Source: Corynebacterium resistens DSM 45100 (GTDB taxonomy: Bacteria; Actinomycetota; Actinomycetes; Mycobacteriales; Mycobacteriaceae). Taken from it: a stretch of 64,000 nucleotides of DNA. Below are positions 7,971 through 17,712 of this stretch, in pieces; within the stretch, counting starts at the first letter, position 1, and the number at the start of each line of letters is the position of its first letter. A model generated the notes under the pieces. It did no database searches, was not told the DNA's origin, and saw only the letters and a program-made list of their open reading frames with translations. The stretch spans positions 62,001-126,000 of the forward strand of contig NC_015673.1 of NCBI RefSeq assembly GCF_000177535.2, written 5' to 3'. The position numbers and the translations under genes are program-made.

Positions 7971-8998
7971 TGATCACACGTAGGCGTTTCTGGACCGTCG
8001 TTGCGATCCTGATCGTGGCTTTGTTCGTGGCGGTGGTGCTGGCCCTTGGGGTGGGCGCGGTCATGAAGCCGCCCGCAGAGGTTATCGACGAGCTCTTTTC
8101 CGGCGGAAAGCTGGTGTGGCGTTACCGCATGCCGCGCGTATTGGTGGGAATCCTTGCCGGGGCAGCGATGGCGGTTTCCGGTGCGTTACTGCAGTTGGCG
8201 CTGCGGAACCCGCTCGCGGCTCCCGACACGGTAGGCGTCACCGCGGGTGGTGGTTTGGCGGCGGTAGCGGCACTGCTGAGCGTGGGCTCGCTTCCGGCTC
8301 AGGCGTTAACACCCGTGGCGTTTATCGGCGCGATGGTCGGCGCAGGATTGGTGTTGCTGCTCGCGGGACGGGGTGCCAGCGATCCGATTCGGCTGACACT
8401 TACAGGTGTGGCTGTATCGGTGGGCTTGGGTGCGTTAACGCAATTACTACTGGTGAAAGCCGCGCCTGAAGCCGGTGCAGCTATGACGTGGCTGAAGGGT
8501 TCGCTATATGCGCGGACGATTTCGGACGCACAGATCATCGCGCCGGTCGTTATCGCCGTCATTGTGGTGACCGTGATTATCGCCCGGCACTTGGACATGC
8601 TGAACCTAGATTCCTCCGCCATGGCTGGCGTGGGAGTGAATGAGAAACTGTGGCGCGCGATAGCCGTCGTATGCGCCATTGCATTGGGTGCAGCTGCCGT
8701 GGCCGCGGCAGGCGTGCTGGGCTTCGCCGGATTGATCGTGCCCCATGCGGCGCGGCTGCTGGTGGGTAGCGCGGGGCGTCGAGTAATACCGGTATCCGCC
8801 CTAGCCGGAGCCACCCTTGTTACGGTGTGTGACGCCTTGGGCCGGTGGGCCTTCGCACCCACGGAAATCCCGGTGGGTGCGCTGATCGCCGTTGTTGGTG
8901 CGCCGTACTTCGTGTACCTGTTGCTGCGAATGTCCCGGGGTAACCCGATCGTGGCAGGGCAATCCGAACGTGGTCAGCGCGGAGCTGGCGCAAGCTAA
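7970..8998 (+). CDS. FecCD-family iron-siderophore ABC permease 2
   Basis: The second FecCD permease (342 residues), with RMPRVLVGILAGAAMAVSGALLQ, RNPLAAPDTVGVTAGGGLAA and the ATPase-contact segment VLGFAGLIVPHAARLLVG. It pairs with permease 1 to form a heterodimeric channel. Its start overlaps the previous stop and its stop overlaps a possible ATG at 8998, typical of a tightly coupled uptake operon. Confidence 0.9.
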   Translation: MITRRRFWTVVAILIVALFVAVVLALGVGAVMKPPAEVIDELFSGGKLVWRYRMPRVLVGILAGAAMAVSGALLQLALRNPLAAPDTVGVTAGGGLAAVAALLSVGSLPAQALTPVAFIGAMVGAGLVLLLAGRGASDPIRLTLTGVAVSVGLGALTQLLLVKAAPEAGAAMTWLKGSLYARTISDAQIIAPVVIAVIVVTVIIARHLDMLNLDSSAMAGVGVNEKLWRAIAVVCAIALGAAAVAAAGVLGFAGLIVPHAARLLVGSAGRRVIPVSALAGATLVTVCDALGRWAFAPTEIPVGALIAVVGAPYFVYLLLRMSRGNPIVAGQSERGQRGAGAS

Positions 8999-9057
8999 TG
9001 CCACCAAGGGTGGTCGGGGCAAACCGAGGAAATAGGAAAGAAGGAGACAGTCAGGCG

Positions 9058-9846
9058 ATGACGGAGCAGCAGGTACAGCAGCTGAGCGCCGAATCCATCA
9101 CCGTGGGTTATGGCGGGCCCGACATCCTGCGCGATGTGGATCTGCGGATTCCGGCGGGGAAAATTACCGCGCTGATCGGCCCCAATGGTTGTGGCAAGTC
9201 GACGCTGCTACGTGCGCTTGGCCGGCAGCAGCCGCTTAGCGCGGGTTGCGTTCGCCTGGGTGAGGCCTCCATTCGCGACCTCTCGGCGCGCCAGTTCGCT
9301 CGCCATGTTGCCTTCCTGCCACAGCAGCCTGTGACGCCGGAAGGGGTGACCGTTCGCGAAGTCATTGCGTATGGCCGCTATCCGTACACGGGAGCCTTTG
9401 CATCCTTGAGTACTCGTGATCATGAGGCCATCGAAAAGGCTGCAGTGAAAGCGGGGGTGGAGCAGCTGCTGGATGTGCCTGCCACGGAACTATCAGGCGG
9501 TCAGCGCCAACGGATTTGGGTGGCGATGACTGTGGCTCAGCAGACTCCGGTGTTGCTATTGGATGAACCCACCACGTATCTGGATCCGGCGCATCAGATT
9601 GCGATTCTGGATCTGGTGCGGGAGTTGAACGCTGCTGGGCGCACAGTGGTGATGGTAGTGCACGATATGACTCACGCGGCGCGCTTCGCCGACCATATTG
9701 TGGCGATGCGCGATGGACAGATCGTGGCGGCGGGGGAGACCGAGGCTGTGATGTCGGCGGAGTTGGTCAACGAAGTGTTCGGGATCAGTTGTCTGACGGT
9801 GGAGGATCCGGAAACCGGGCGTGTGCTGCCGGTGCCGTATAGGTAG
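9058..9846 (+). CDS. Iron-siderophore ABC transporter ATP-binding protein
   Basis: An FecE/FepC-type ATPase of 262 residues. Visible motifs are Walker A GPNGCGKST, Q-loop FLPQQP, signature LSGGQRQRIWVAM, Walker B VLLLDEPTTYLD and H-loop VVHD. It powers uptake through the two preceding permeases. ATG 9058 follows GAAGGAGA at good spacing. A longer frame from 8998 begins in poorly conserved sequence and is less likely. It is the last gene of the uptake cluster. Confidence 0.92.
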   Translation: MTEQQVQQLSAESITVGYGGPDILRDVDLRIPAGKITALIGPNGCGKSTLLRALGRQQPLSAGCVRLGEASIRDLSARQFARHVAFLPQQPVTPEGVTVREVIAYGRYPYTGAFASLSTRDHEAIEKAAVKAGVEQLLDVPATELSGGQRQRIWVAMTVAQQTPVLLLDEPTTYLDPAHQIAILDLVRELNAAGRTVVMVVHDMTHAARFADHIVAMRDGQIVAAGETEAVMSAELVNEVFGISCLTVEDPETGRVLPVPYR

Positions 9847-10095
9847 AGCGTGAGCGCATAGCGCCCCAACTGGGCACCTTGGTGGTCAATTGCACGGGTG
9901 AACGGGCTCTCCACAAAGGGTGGAGCAGAAGTATCTCAACGTGTCTACTAGAGCGCCATAAAAATGTCCAGCAAAGTCGATTCAAAGTGTCGACCGCGAG
10001 TCAAGCTATGGTGATCACCTGGAGGGGTTCTGCGGTGGCATGTGCAGCATCACCGGGTTGATCAGCTTTCCCATCTACGCGATGAGGTGAGAACC

Positions 10096-10914
10096 ATGAC
10101 CGGACACCATGCCCCGCAACAGCCACAGAAACCGGAACAAGCCTTTTCTAGCGGACGTGAACTCATTGAGGCGGTCGTTGCTCGTAGGGAGCAGGCTACA
10201 CAAGCCCGTGAGATCCTTGCTTCTTTGGACGGGGATTTGCCTAATGCTGAGGCACTCGATGGGGATCGTATTGATGGTGTGAAGGTGTTGTGGATCACCG
10301 AGACGCGGGCTGCTCGTGATGAAACCGCGTTCCGCCATGCGCTGGCTACCGCGCATCAGTTGCGGGAGGCAGGCAAGAAGATGACGGATGCGGCGATCAT
10401 TGACGCCTACGAGCGCGCCTACACTATTGCCCAGGCGGTGGGGGCGGATCACCGTGAGCCGGAGATGCCAACAATGCGGGATCGTCTCACAATGGCCAGA
10501 CGCGTACGAGGCTACGACCTAGGCCATAAGAAGAACACGGGCTCTAGCTCCTTCGCGGGGAGTGCAGGGCATGCCACAGCGCGTGAGCGTAAGGCGTTAG
10601 CCACTATGGGCCGCAGGGGCGGCCAGAAGGCCGCACAACGCTGTTACGATAGAGACAGTGACTATGTGAAGGCTGAAACAGCCAAACTAAAACAGGCGAA
10701 TGCAAAGCGTGCGATGAGTGGTCGGGTTACTGCCCGACAAATTGCCAACTACTTTGATGACACCATGCTTCAAACTGGTTCGTATCCATCTATTTCCGAA
10801 GCTATGCAAGAGTTTAGCGTGTCCCGTCCAACCGTCAATAGAGCTTTAAAAAGGCTGGGATATCGCTACCTCGAGGACGTAGGACAGCCTCAAAATAAAT
10901 GTGTCAGGCCGTAA
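10096..10914 (+). CDS. Plasmid-type protein with C-terminal helix-turn-helix
   Basis: A protein of 272 residues from ATG 10096, which follows GAGGTGAG; a frame extension to 10042 is less likely. The N-terminal half is charged and helical (ATQAREILASLDGDLPNAEA). The middle is basic and Gly-rich (ERKALATMGRRGGQKAAQR). Residues ~230-262 form a helix-turn-helix of the form SISEAMQEFSVSRPTVNRAL. The layout resembles accessory replication or regulatory proteins of corynebacterial plasmids, but I cannot name the family. It borders a decayed IS6 element and a truncated small gene, which supports an acquired, perhaps plasmid-derived, segment. Its exact function is unknown. Confidence 0.6.
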   Translation: MTGHHAPQQPQKPEQAFSSGRELIEAVVARREQATQAREILASLDGDLPNAEALDGDRIDGVKVLWITETRAARDETAFRHALATAHQLREAGKKMTDAAIIDAYERAYTIAQAVGADHREPEMPTMRDRLTMARRVRGYDLGHKKNTGSSSFAGSAGHATARERKALATMGRRGGQKAAQRCYDRDSDYVKAETAKLKQANAKRAMSGRVTARQIANYFDDTMLQTGSYPSISEAMQEFSVSRPTVNRALKRLGYRYLEDVGQPQNKCVRP

Positions 10915-11087
10915 GCAATACACGGTTCCCCTGCCTCTGAAAGAGGCAGTAAGTCTTTATTCCCCTACACCTCGTGCATACCTACTGGGTAGCTGTCGAT
11001 GGTTCTCTCTTTCTCGATCGTATGCGGGTGCGGGATTCTGGAATATTCTTACTAGAGAAGATCGTTTGGTGGTTGGAGGAATTGGTT

Positions 11088-11195
11088 ATGACAGTAAAGA
11101 ACTCGCCTTCTCCTCGGGTTGTCCGTGCGAGGGCGCGGGCCGCGGTGACAGCAAGTCATAAGACAGGCGGTGCTGTTGCAAAGTTGGGGCAGTAG
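11088..11195 (+). pseudogene. 5' stub of a small basic protein, cut by IS6
   Basis: ATG 11088 with GGAGGA 8 nt upstream encodes MTVKNSPSPRVVRARARA... for 27 residues before the IS6 terminal repeat begins at 11169. The remaining codons to the stop at 11195 are IS sequence. The 3' part of the gene is not found on the other side of the IS. Together with the lack of an 8-bp target duplication, this suggests loss of adjacent DNA. Confidence 0.45.
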
Positions 11196-12005
11196 AAAGA
11201 CCGGCGTGAAATAATCAGAGCCATGGGCATCTTCTCCGGTCGGCATTTCCCCCGTGACATCATCCTGTGGGCGGTGCGGTGGTACTGCCGCTACGGGGTG
11301 AGCTACCGCGATCTGGAGGAAATGAGACCGAGCGGGGTGTGCCGGTCGATCACACCACGATCTACCGCTGGGTGCAGAAATACGCCCCTGAGCTGGACAA
11401 GCAAACACGGTGGTACCGGCAGGTACCCGACTGGCAGGCCCGGTCCTGGCGGGTGGATGAGACCTATATTCGGGTCGGCGGCACGTGGTGCTATCTCTAC
11501 CGGGCTATTACCGCCGGTGGGCAGACCCTGGACTTTTATTTCTCTGCGAAGCGCAATGTCGCGGCGGCCGAGCGTTTCCTGGCCAAGACGCTGCGATCGA
11601 ATACGACAGCCGGGTCCCCGCGGGTCATCAACACCGACAAGGCACCAGCTCTGGCCAAGGCAATATCCGAGCTGAAGGCGGAGGGAATCTGCCCTCAGAC
11701 GGTGGAGCACCGGCAGGTGAAATACCTGAACAACGTTCTCGAGGGAGATCATGGCCGACTTAAAAGAATCCTGGGGTCGAAGGGAGCGTTCAAAAACCGA
11801 ATTTCCGCCTACCGGACGTTGAAAGGGATCGAAGCGATGCATTCATTACGGAAAGGCTAGGGCACGATGTTTGCCTACGGGCACCCGAACCCAGACGCGG
11901 TGATCGTCAGCCGGATATTCGAGACAGCTTAAGCACCCCGGAGCAAGGACAACTAATGTCTTGAGGTTGGGCTTTTCGACCCTGGCCCAACTTTGCAACA
12001 GCACC
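11169..12005 (+). mobile_element. IS6-family element (decayed, IS6100/IS1628-like)
   Basis: The 837-bp element is bounded by perfect 20-bp inverted repeats beginning GGTGCTGTTGCAAAGTTG, the IS6-type end. The flanking octamers (AGACAGGC and TTATTAAT) differ, so there is no target duplication, as seen after IS6-mediated cointegration, deletion or recombination. The transposase is broken. Confidence 0.9.
11223..11932 (+). pseudogene. IS6-family transposase, frameshift plus nonsense mutation
   Basis: It encodes MGIFSGRHFPRDIILWAVRW, then the DDE domain (RVDETYIRVGG, INTDKAPAL, KYLNNVLEGDHG). A 1-nt deletion near 11323 (GAAATGA-GACC where GAAATGATGACC is expected) shifts the frame after residue ~34. 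A TAG at 11858-11860 stands where a Gln codon is usual, with the remaining tail GTMFAYGHPNPDAVIVSR still readable to TAA 11930. The element cannot move by itself. The family assignment rests on sequence I recognise; the exact IS name is not certain. Confidence 0.85.
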
Positions 12006-12120
12006 TTATTAATTATGTTTATTTACCTCACGAATGAGGGTAAAGTGCTTGTTGCGGCTCGAAGGTATTCGCCTGCTCTCGGTTGAAATATTTCTAGAAA
12101 AAGAATAGGTGCATTGCGTC

Positions 12121-12663
12121 ATGAGGATTTCACATCCTAAGTCACTGACCGCGGCAACGGTCATTGTCTCTTTGGCACTTTCGGCAGGAGGGCTCGCGCC
12201 TGCCATGGCTGCCAGTACTGCCGAATCCGGTGCCAACATCGTGCAGTCGGCTGCTACGGCGCCAGATGGTCAGATGTCGGAAGAACAGTTCCAGCACACG
12301 ATTGAGGTGCTTGACCAGCTTCCTGAGGATCTGAAGACGGCAGACCCTAAGACGACACCCAACTATGAGCAGAGACTGACCGAAGCTATCGACCAGATCG
12401 AAGGCATCCAAGCCGGTGGTACCACCACATACGTGAACTGGATATCTTGCGGCGCTGCCCTTGCCGGTGTTGTCGCGCAGTACGGGATTCCAGTGGCCAA
12501 AGTCGTCAAATGGCTGAAAGACGGTTATAAGATCTTTGGTGGAATCAAGGGGCTTATTGCCGCTGTTCGCAGCGGTGCGGCCGCCGCTGAGATCGGAGAA
12601 GATGCTGTGAACGTGCTCGAAGGCATACTTGGTGTCGATGGAGTCGTGTCAGCCTGCAGCTAG
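12121..12663 (+). CDS. Secreted protein with Gly/Ala-rich amphipathic C-terminus (possible bacteriocin-like)
   Basis: A protein of 180 residues from ATG 12121; an in-frame ATG at 12109 adds four residues. A clear signal peptide (TAATVIVSLALSAGGLAPAMA) is followed by an acidic segment (residues ~30-100). A hydrophobic Gly/Ala/Val region follows (AALAGVVAQYGIPVAKVV, then GGIKGLIAAVRSGAAAA). Two Cys, one at the start of that region (NWISCG) and one at the last-but-one position, could form a disulfide. No enzyme motif is present. The next gene encodes a small membrane protein after a hairpin, an arrangement common to secreted toxin or bacteriocin genes and their immunity genes. Function is inferred from form and neighbourhood only. 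Confidence 0.6.
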   Translation: MRISHPKSLTAATVIVSLALSAGGLAPAMAASTAESGANIVQSAATAPDGQMSEEQFQHTIEVLDQLPEDLKTADPKTTPNYEQRLTEAIDQIEGIQAGGTTTYVNWISCGAALAGVVAQYGIPVAKVVKWLKDGYKIFGGIKGLIAAVRSGAAAAEIGEDAVNVLEGILGVDGVVSACS

Positions 12664-12680
12664 TTGATTTTCACTTGTGT

Positions 12681-12718
12681 ATGCCCCGGGGCAGGGTGTC
12701 GGATCTGCTCCGGGGCAT
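12681..12718 (+). terminator. Hairpin between secreted-protein and membrane-protein genes
   Basis: ATGCCCCGG-GGCAG and CTGC-TCCGGGGCAT arms are followed by GCCTGTTTT. It could end or attenuate transcription before the membrane-protein gene. A near-identical core occurs after cysK at 62283. Confidence 0.65.
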
Positions 12719-12736
12719 GCCTGTTTTGGAGGTGCC

Positions 12737-13306
12737 ATGGGATTCAAGCCAGTTTCCCTCAAATATGCCCTGTCGGGATCAGTTGTCATTGGTACGTTTA
12801 ATGCCGTTCCAGCTTTTGTTGCGCTCTTTATTCTCAACCTGACTGTCGTTGGAGAGTCAGTACGGTTGAATTTCGGTACAGAGATAGTAGTCGCCATACT
12901 TGTCGGTGTCTTGGGAACGTGTTTGACAACGATTCTGAACCGTCATGAACAGGTCAAACAGCAGAAAACCATGCCACATGGTGGTCTTGTGGCTGTGGCA
13001 GAGCTTGCTGGAATGACGATAGCTGGTGCCATCGTTACGCCCCTGTTCGGGATGGATCCGCGGTTCATGTGGATTGGTGCCCTGGCCGGGATGGTGGGGT
13101 CACTGCCCAGCTTCTTTATCCTGTCGCCATGGAAGGAAAGTGAATCTGAGGACGAGTTCCAGCAGCGCAACAAAGAGTTTGGTGAGATGACCCGGGACAC
13201 TGCCCGTGAGTACAAGGAGGAGCTTCGTCAGAAGCAACAAGAAAAAATGAGAAAGAAGCAAGGCGATCCCTGGGATCAGGGGTCGAACCAGGACTGGTGG
13301 AAGTAG
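12737..13306 (+). CDS. Small four-helix membrane protein (candidate immunity or accessory protein)
   Basis: A protein of 189 residues from ATG 12737 behind GGAGGT. Four hydrophobic segments lie at ~8-38, 46-65, 85-110 and 115-135, followed by a charged, Gln/Glu/Lys-rich cytoplasmic tail ending QDWWK. It lies 73 nt after the secreted protein, same strand. No family is recognised. A role in protection from, or export of, the secreted protein is plausible but unproven. Confidence 0.6.
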   Translation: MGFKPVSLKYALSGSVVIGTFNAVPAFVALFILNLTVVGESVRLNFGTEIVVAILVGVLGTCLTTILNRHEQVKQQKTMPHGGLVAVAELAGMTIAGAIVTPLFGMDPRFMWIGALAGMVGSLPSFFILSPWKESESEDEFQQRNKEFGEMTRDTAREYKEELRQKQQEKMRKKQGDPWDQGSNQDWWK

Positions 13307-13690
13307 GGGGCTCAAGGTTAGGCATTGCACTTTAGGTGGCGACTTGGCTCGGGCGTGTTGTGCGCCTATGAAACTGGGTGGATCCTTCTGGCTTTTTGGA
13401 GGGGTCGCTATCGGCAGGACACGACCATGACAGGACTCGAATCCAAGCGCAGGGGTAGGGATCCCCAAACAGGTATGGGCCCTCCAACGGGGAATCGAGG
13501 GGTGGAGGAAATCTGTATGCGGACCGAAGTCGCGCGGTGCAAGTCAGGGTCGGGAAAAATACGTTTCGTAACGTGTCCCTATGTTTTTGTCAAGTGTCGG
13601 GCCGATGTTGATGAGAACAGTCTTGGGAGTAGTTTCTTAGGCGTGCCTAGGGGCCGGCCAGCGTGTGCTGGGCGGCTTTGTCTTTGGGCT
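13307..13690. other. Intergenic stretch without recognised gene
   Basis: The 384 bases between the membrane protein and the decayed IS110 contain only short frames without ribosome sites or family likeness. Part of it near 13560-13690 is probably IS110 end sequence. Confidence 0.4.
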
Positions 13691-14904
13691 TTATGCGGCG
13701 ACGGGGCGTGGCGGGATTTCGCGGAAGTACTCCTTGTTTTTCAGCATCGCGTAGATGACATTGCATCGGCGTCGTGTCAGGCAGATGACTGCTGCGTTGT
13801 GGTGTTTCCTTCAGCGCGTTTGCGTTCGTAATACTGCCGTGACGGTTCGTGGCTGCGGATAACCGCGAATGCGGGGTAGAATAAGGCGTTTTTCAGTCGT
13901 TTATTGCCTGACCGTGCTGGGAACTCACCTCTGATCGACGAACCTGATCGTCTAGTGACGAGCGCTATTCCAGCATAAGCAGCTCAGTGGCCAGCACTAT
14001 CGAAGTCGGAGCCATCACCGATCGCCAAAAGGATCTGCGCTGCGGTCAAGATAGCCGACTCTGGGCATCTTCGATCCAAGTCCTCACACAGAGGGAAATC
14101 AGCGAGTATTTCTTCAACCTGTTCAGCGATGGTGTTTCGTTGCTCTTTGAGGGCCTTGATGTTTGCAGCCAGTTGAGGAATTACTAACTCGGCGGCATCG
14201 CTTCCAGGCACGGTGACTGTTTGAGTTTTCGGTGCTGCAAAAATGTCGTCTACCAGCGGGGTGGGGTCTTTACGTGTGCGCTTGATCATCCAGTTCAACA
14301 CTCGTTGGTATCCGGCTCTTTTTAGCCCCTGCGGTCCCTTGTAATGGATCAATAAATCCAGGATCGGCGTGCGAGTCAGGGTGCTACCAGCAAGAACACG
14401 TTCCAGGCTGGGATAGATCTGGGTGAGGATACTGCGAAGTCGATTGACAGTACGAGTGCAATCGCGGGCGATGTCATCATCGAAGACGGACAGCATCTTT
14501 AGGGCGGAAAGTACCTCATCATTGCGGTCGACGGCGCGTAGCGTGTGGGGCATTGTGCGGGCGGTGTCGGCGATGGATATTGCGTCGCGTGTGTCTGTTT
14601 TTGCACGCCCCGGATAGAGATCTGCAGCTTTGCGCATCGCAAGACCTGGCAGGTATCCGACCTCGCAAACGCAGTCCCGGGCTACAGCAATTGGTAGTGT
14701 GCCGATGGTGTTGGGTTGGTCGACGATCACGAGCACGGTTCCACGTGCCTGAAGCTGGTGAAAACCGCCTGCTAGTTTGGATTCGAGTTGAGGCAACGAT
14801 TTGTCGAAGACCTTGTTGCCATCACGGTTTAAGGCGCAGGCGTGGTGTTCAGATCTGCTGACGTCTAGGCCAAGGAATATGTCGATGGAATGCTCCGGAG
14901 ACAT
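13691..14904 (-). pseudogene. IS110-family transposase, decayed copy
   Basis: The DEDD transposase N-terminus (IDIFLGLDVSRSEHHACALN, VIVDQP, LPGLAMRKAADLYPGRAKTD) is readable from ATG 14904. The frame meets TGA at 13984-13986 inside DSAGH-stop-AAYAGIALVTRRSGSSIRGE, where a Leu codon is expected. Downstream codons remain recognisable until a 1-nt loss near 13805 shifts the frame; the original end is TAA at 13691-13693 (EIPPRPVAA). A garbled stretch near 14030-14080, where family members read MPGVG, suggests a pair of compensating indels. It is inactive. It is related to, but clearly different from, the IS110 transposase downstream. Confidence 0.85.
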
Positions 14905-15389
14905 GATGAGCTCCTAGAAAACGAGATGGGTATGGCGTTGTTCCAGCCGCTGGCGTCATGACCCTCGTTGCAAGCACCCACGTTACAAAGAGGCCTAGTT
15001 TGAAACTGGCCGTGTCCCTATCAGCTGTCATCGAAAGTCTTGGAACCCGGCGGCAGCACCCATTACGTTGTTAGCAGTTCCGCTTGAAGGAGCCTAGGGT
15101 TCGTACTCCTCGCCCCATGCTGGGGCAGGCTATGTTTATCTGCGTTCCTTCTGCCTTGTGGCAGTGGAACTAGTCGCTGGCTTCGGTATGGCTTGTTTTC
15201 GTCCCTGTCTGAAAATGATCCGGGGGGTGATGCCGCCGAAGGCAGTGACATACTCCAGACTGCTAATAGGAACCTGACCCGCACAGTATGCGCGAGGTCT
15301 CAAAGTAATGTGGATGCCAGCGTGAAGTATGTCCGACCACCAGCGATGAAATAAGTCTCATACTCGTTTAATTCGCTAGGAGGTCTGGC
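14905..15389. other. Spacer between two IS110-family genes
   Basis: 485 bases, presumably the 5' flanks of two IS110 elements placed back to back. IS110 elements lack terminal inverted repeats, so limits cannot be set. A CCCCATGCTGGGG hairpin lies near 15112. AGGAGG at 15380 serves the transposase start at 15390. No other gene is seen. Confidence 0.45.
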
Positions 15390-16439
15390 ATGACCTACGA
15401 CTATGTCATCGGCATGGACGTTGGCAAATACTTTCACCACGCTTGCGTCTTAGATATCGACGGCGCCCAAGTACTATCAAAGCGCATCAACCAAAACGAA
15501 AAGTCCCTGCGCACACTCTTTTCAACGTTCAGCGCAAACGACCACAAGGTCCTTGTCGTCGTGGACCAGCCCAATAACATTGGGCGACTAACTGTCGCGG
15601 TTGCCCAAGATATCGGAATCGACGTGCGCTATCTTCCAGGTTTGGCTATGCGCCAACTCTCACGCATCCACGCTGGTAATGCCAAAACTGATATCCGGGA
15701 TGCATATATCATCGCCCACGCTGCACAGAACCTTCCGGAATCCCTCCGCAGTGTCGACCGCGTCGAAGAAGCCTTCCTCCAGTTGAAAGTCCTCAACGGC
15801 ATCGACGAAGACTTAGCACGCTCCTACACCAGGCTCATCAATCAGATTCGAAGTGCACTAGTTGGCTGCTACCCGCAATTCGAACAAGCCCTTCGCGGCC
15901 AAATAATCCACCGCAAGTGGGTTCTGCACCTACTTGCACGCTACGGCGGGCCCACCAAAATAAAGCGCCTCGGAAAAGCCAAAGCAGCTGCCTTTGCTCG
16001 ACGCTATAAGGCACGCAATCCCGAGCCCGTCATCGACGCCATATTCGCTGCCATCTCTGAGCAAACAGTCGCCATTGCTGGTGCAAAATATGCCGAAATG
16101 GGCGTAGCAATGTCGGCGAAGGACGCGCTCTTAAAGCTCGAGCACCGCAAACAAATCGAGCAGGAAGTCATCGAACTCATCAACGACATCCCCCACACTC
16201 AAATCCTGCTATCCATGCCGGGAATCGGGCCGAAGACGGCTGCCCAAATTCTCATGACCGCGGGCGACATGTCCGGCTTCCCGACAGCTGGGCACCTAGC
16301 CTCTTACGCTGGCTTATCACCCCGAACGAATCAGTCCGGAACCTCAATCATGTCGAACTCACTGAACAGAGCTGGTTAAGCGACAAAATGTGTGTCCGGA
16401 ATCGTTGATTTTCATGCTCTGAACTCCGCGTTTGCGGAA

Positions 16440-16464
16440 AATATATGCTCCAAAAGCATATATT
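16440..16464 (+). promoter_or_regulatory. Hairpin in IS1249 leader (copy A)
   Basis: A perfect 10-bp stem (AATATATGCT / AGCATATATT) with a CCAAA loop lies between the left end and the transposase start. The same structure occurs in copy B at 20470-20494. In copies C (21872-21892) and D it has a shorter 8-bp stem and a CCGGA loop. It may limit transposase expression from outside promoters. Confidence 0.5.
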
Positions 16465-16533
16465 GGCCCTCTCTTGCGAAAATCCCCGGTGTGGCTGCCA
16501 TGGTGTGCTACGGAGCGGTGGTTCGGTTGCCCA

Positions 16534-17712
16534 ATGCCAAAGAACCGACCACGCTGCCATTGTGGCGGCGATATGAAACGAAACGGCACCACCAGCAACG
16601 GGACGACCCGGTGGCGGTGCAAAATCTGCGGTGCTTCACTGACCAAGCAGCGCAGCGATATCACCAACGCAGCCCTATTTCGTGCGTTCATCCAGCACCT
16701 GACCGCCGGGACCAGTCTTGCGGCGATCGCCGGCAACATGAGCTGCTCGACACGTACGCTGCAGCGCAAATTCGATGCCTTTTGGCTGGTTGACGTGCCT
16801 GACCCGACCATCGGCCATACAGGCAGGGTCTACGACCAGATCTTCATCGACGGCACCTACACCGCAGGTGGCTGTCTGATCGTGGCGGCAACGCTCGACC
16901 ACGTCATCGCCTGGCACTGGTGCAAACAAGAAACCACACACGACTACAAGCGCCTGCTCGAGCGCATCGAAGCACCGTTGATCGCTGTGATCGACGGTGG
17001 CCGAGGAGCCACAAGCGCAATTAAAACGTGCTGGCCAAACACCAAAATCCAACGCTGCCTCGTGCACGCCCAACGCAGAGTACGCCGCTACACCACCTCA
17101 CGACCACGCACTGATGCTGGCCGCACCATCTACCGACTCGCGCTGAAACTCACCCGCATCACCACCCTGGACGAGGCTGCACAATGGGGTGCACAACTGC
17201 AAGAGTTTCACACGCTCTACAAGGATTGGCTCAACGAAAAGACACAGGTCAAAGACCCGAAAACAGCAAAAGACACACTCGTGTGGACCCATGTCAACGT
17301 GCGCAAGGCCTACAACAGTCTCAACCACCTGTGGCGCAATGACCTGCTGTTTGTCTACCTCAAGCCCCCGAAAGGTGTGCTCGAGCCGCACCGGATCAAA
17401 TCCACCACCAACAGTCTTGAAGGCGGCATCAACGCCCAGCTGAAGCTCCTTGCAAGAACTCATCGCGGCAGACGCGGTGAGCACCAACGCAAAATGCTGG
17501 ATTGGTGGCTGTATCTGAAAACGGAACTGCCTGGCGATCCAATAGAAATCGCCAGACAGTCCAACTGGGGCCAGAACCAACTCGCCAAAGTTACAACCCT
17601 GACCCGAAACGAGAACCAAGCCGACTATGAAACAGGACAACCAGCCCTCTACGACAACGGTATCGATACCGAGTACACACACTCAATCGGCATCCAAAAA
17701 GGCCACATCTAA
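16534..17712 (+). CDS. IS1249-family transposase (copy A)
   Basis: A protein of 392 residues from ATG 16534 (MPKNRPRCHCGGDMKRNGTT). An N-terminal zinc-ribbon-like CxC...CxxC motif is followed by a Mutator/IS256-type DDE catalytic domain: FIDGTYTAGGC, AVIDGGRGA, and the NSLEGGINAQLK helix bearing the last acidic residue. The frame is open 34 codons further up to 16432, but that part crosses the leader hairpin and is unlikely to be translated. The protein is identical to that of copy B. Nothing visible disables it. Confidence 0.9.
   Translation: MPKNRPRCHCGGDMKRNGTTSNGTTRWRCKICGASLTKQRSDITNAALFRAFIQHLTAGTSLAAIAGNMSCSTRTLQRKFDAFWLVDVPDPTIGHTGRVYDQIFIDGTYTAGGCLIVAATLDHVIAWHWCKQETTHDYKRLLERIEAPLIAVIDGGRGATSAIKTCWPNTKIQRCLVHAQRRVRRYTTSRPRTDAGRTIYRLALKLTRITTLDEAAQWGAQLQEFHTLYKDWLNEKTQVKDPKTAKDTLVWTHVNVRKAYNSLNHLWRNDLLFVYLKPPKGVLEPHRIKSTTNSLEGGINAQLKLLARTHRGRRGEHQRKMLDWWLYLKTELPGDPIEIARQSNWGQNQLAKVTTLTRNENQADYETGQPALYDNGIDTEYTHSIGIQKGHI

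Noticed and set aside
13325..13831. 168-codon frame after the four-helix membrane protein
   Set aside because: No ribosome site, odd composition, and its end overlaps the decayed IS110 transposase on the other strand.
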